DNA of 6,055 nucleotides, taken from Candidatus Poseidoniales archaeon (GTDB lineage Archaea > Thermoplasmatota > Poseidoniia > Poseidoniales > Poseidoniaceae). The notes beneath the pieces are model-generated. The model did not search any database, was not told the origin of the DNA, and saw nothing but the letters and a program-made list of their open reading frames with translations. The stretch covers positions 1 to 6,055 of the forward strand of contig JAAXIR010000150.1 in NCBI GenBank assembly GCA_012270265.1, given 5' to 3'. Below, in pieces: positions 5,991 through 6,055 of the stretch (its first letter is position 1; the number at the start of each line of letters is the position of its first letter). The position numbers were made by a program, and so were the translations under genes.

Positions 5991-6055
5991 ATGGCAAAAC
6001 GGAGCATGATGGACCAATTCCATGAGCTCAAGGAAGCCAATCCTGGAACGATTCT
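5991..6055 (+). CDS. mutS: Probable DNA mismatch repair protein MutS (N-terminal 21 codons, runs off right edge)
   Basis: Only 21 complete codons are visible: MAKRSMMDQF followed by HELKEANPGTI, with the next codon beginning CT (Leu). MutS1 proteins begin with a similar pattern: M-M-x-Q-(Y/F)-x-x-x-K-x-x-x-P-x-x-(I/L)-L, leading into FFRMGDFYE of the mismatch-binding domain I. Here the methionine pair (6-7), Q9, F10, K14, P18 and the final I/L agree, with the right spacing. MutS binds mismatched DNA and recruits MutL. It is common in bacteria and patchy in archaea, where it is usually thought to have been acquired from bacteria. The start at 5991 has a weak purine-rich ribosome binding site; ATGs at 6006 and 6009 are alternatives. 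The assignment rests on a very short stretch. Confidence 0.62.
   Translation, partial: MAKRSMMDQFHELKEANPGTI

Overview
The window looks archaeal. It encodes an ABCE1/Rli1 ribosome-recycling ATPase, a family found in archaea and eukaryotes but not bacteria, and a ribosomal protein uL16 of the archaeal L10e type. Some genes have strong Shine-Dalgarno sites (GGAGGA, GAGGTGA), while another appears leaderless with an AT-rich TATA-like box about 24 bases before its ATG. The likeliest source is a mesophilic euryarchaeote of the Thermoplasmatota / marine group II kind. That placement is inferred from protein style and gene organisation, and no rRNA or other taxonomic marker is present.

Minus-strand block (1-4541, transcribed right to left): uL16 (4541-4002), an 85-base gap with a strong hairpin, ABCE1 (3916-2135), a 41-base gap, a 589-residue RecB/Cas4-like PD-(D/E)XK nuclease with a C-terminal OB-fold (2093-324), a 24-base gap, and the N-terminal 99 residues of a second, paralogous nuclease (299 to the left edge). 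The second nuclease gene is cut by the window edge. It aligns without gaps to the first over 68 residues, including the putative iron-sulfur cysteine at residue 30. The four genes are co-directional and closely spaced, so they could form one transcription unit joining translation (uL16, ABCE1) to DNA processing (two nucleases).

Divergent control region (4542-4676): this holds the uL16 ribosome binding site, an 11-base direct repeat, two overlapping inverted repeats that could form competing hairpins, and a promoter-like BRE/TATA element for the plus-strand gene.

Plus-strand block (4677-6055): a 412-residue protein of unknown function, with one membrane helix near each end and a large predicted external domain, is followed by a 75-base spacer with TATA-like motifs. 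The first 21 codons at the right edge resemble the start of the mismatch-repair protein MutS. No tRNA, rRNA, CRISPR array or mobile element was seen.
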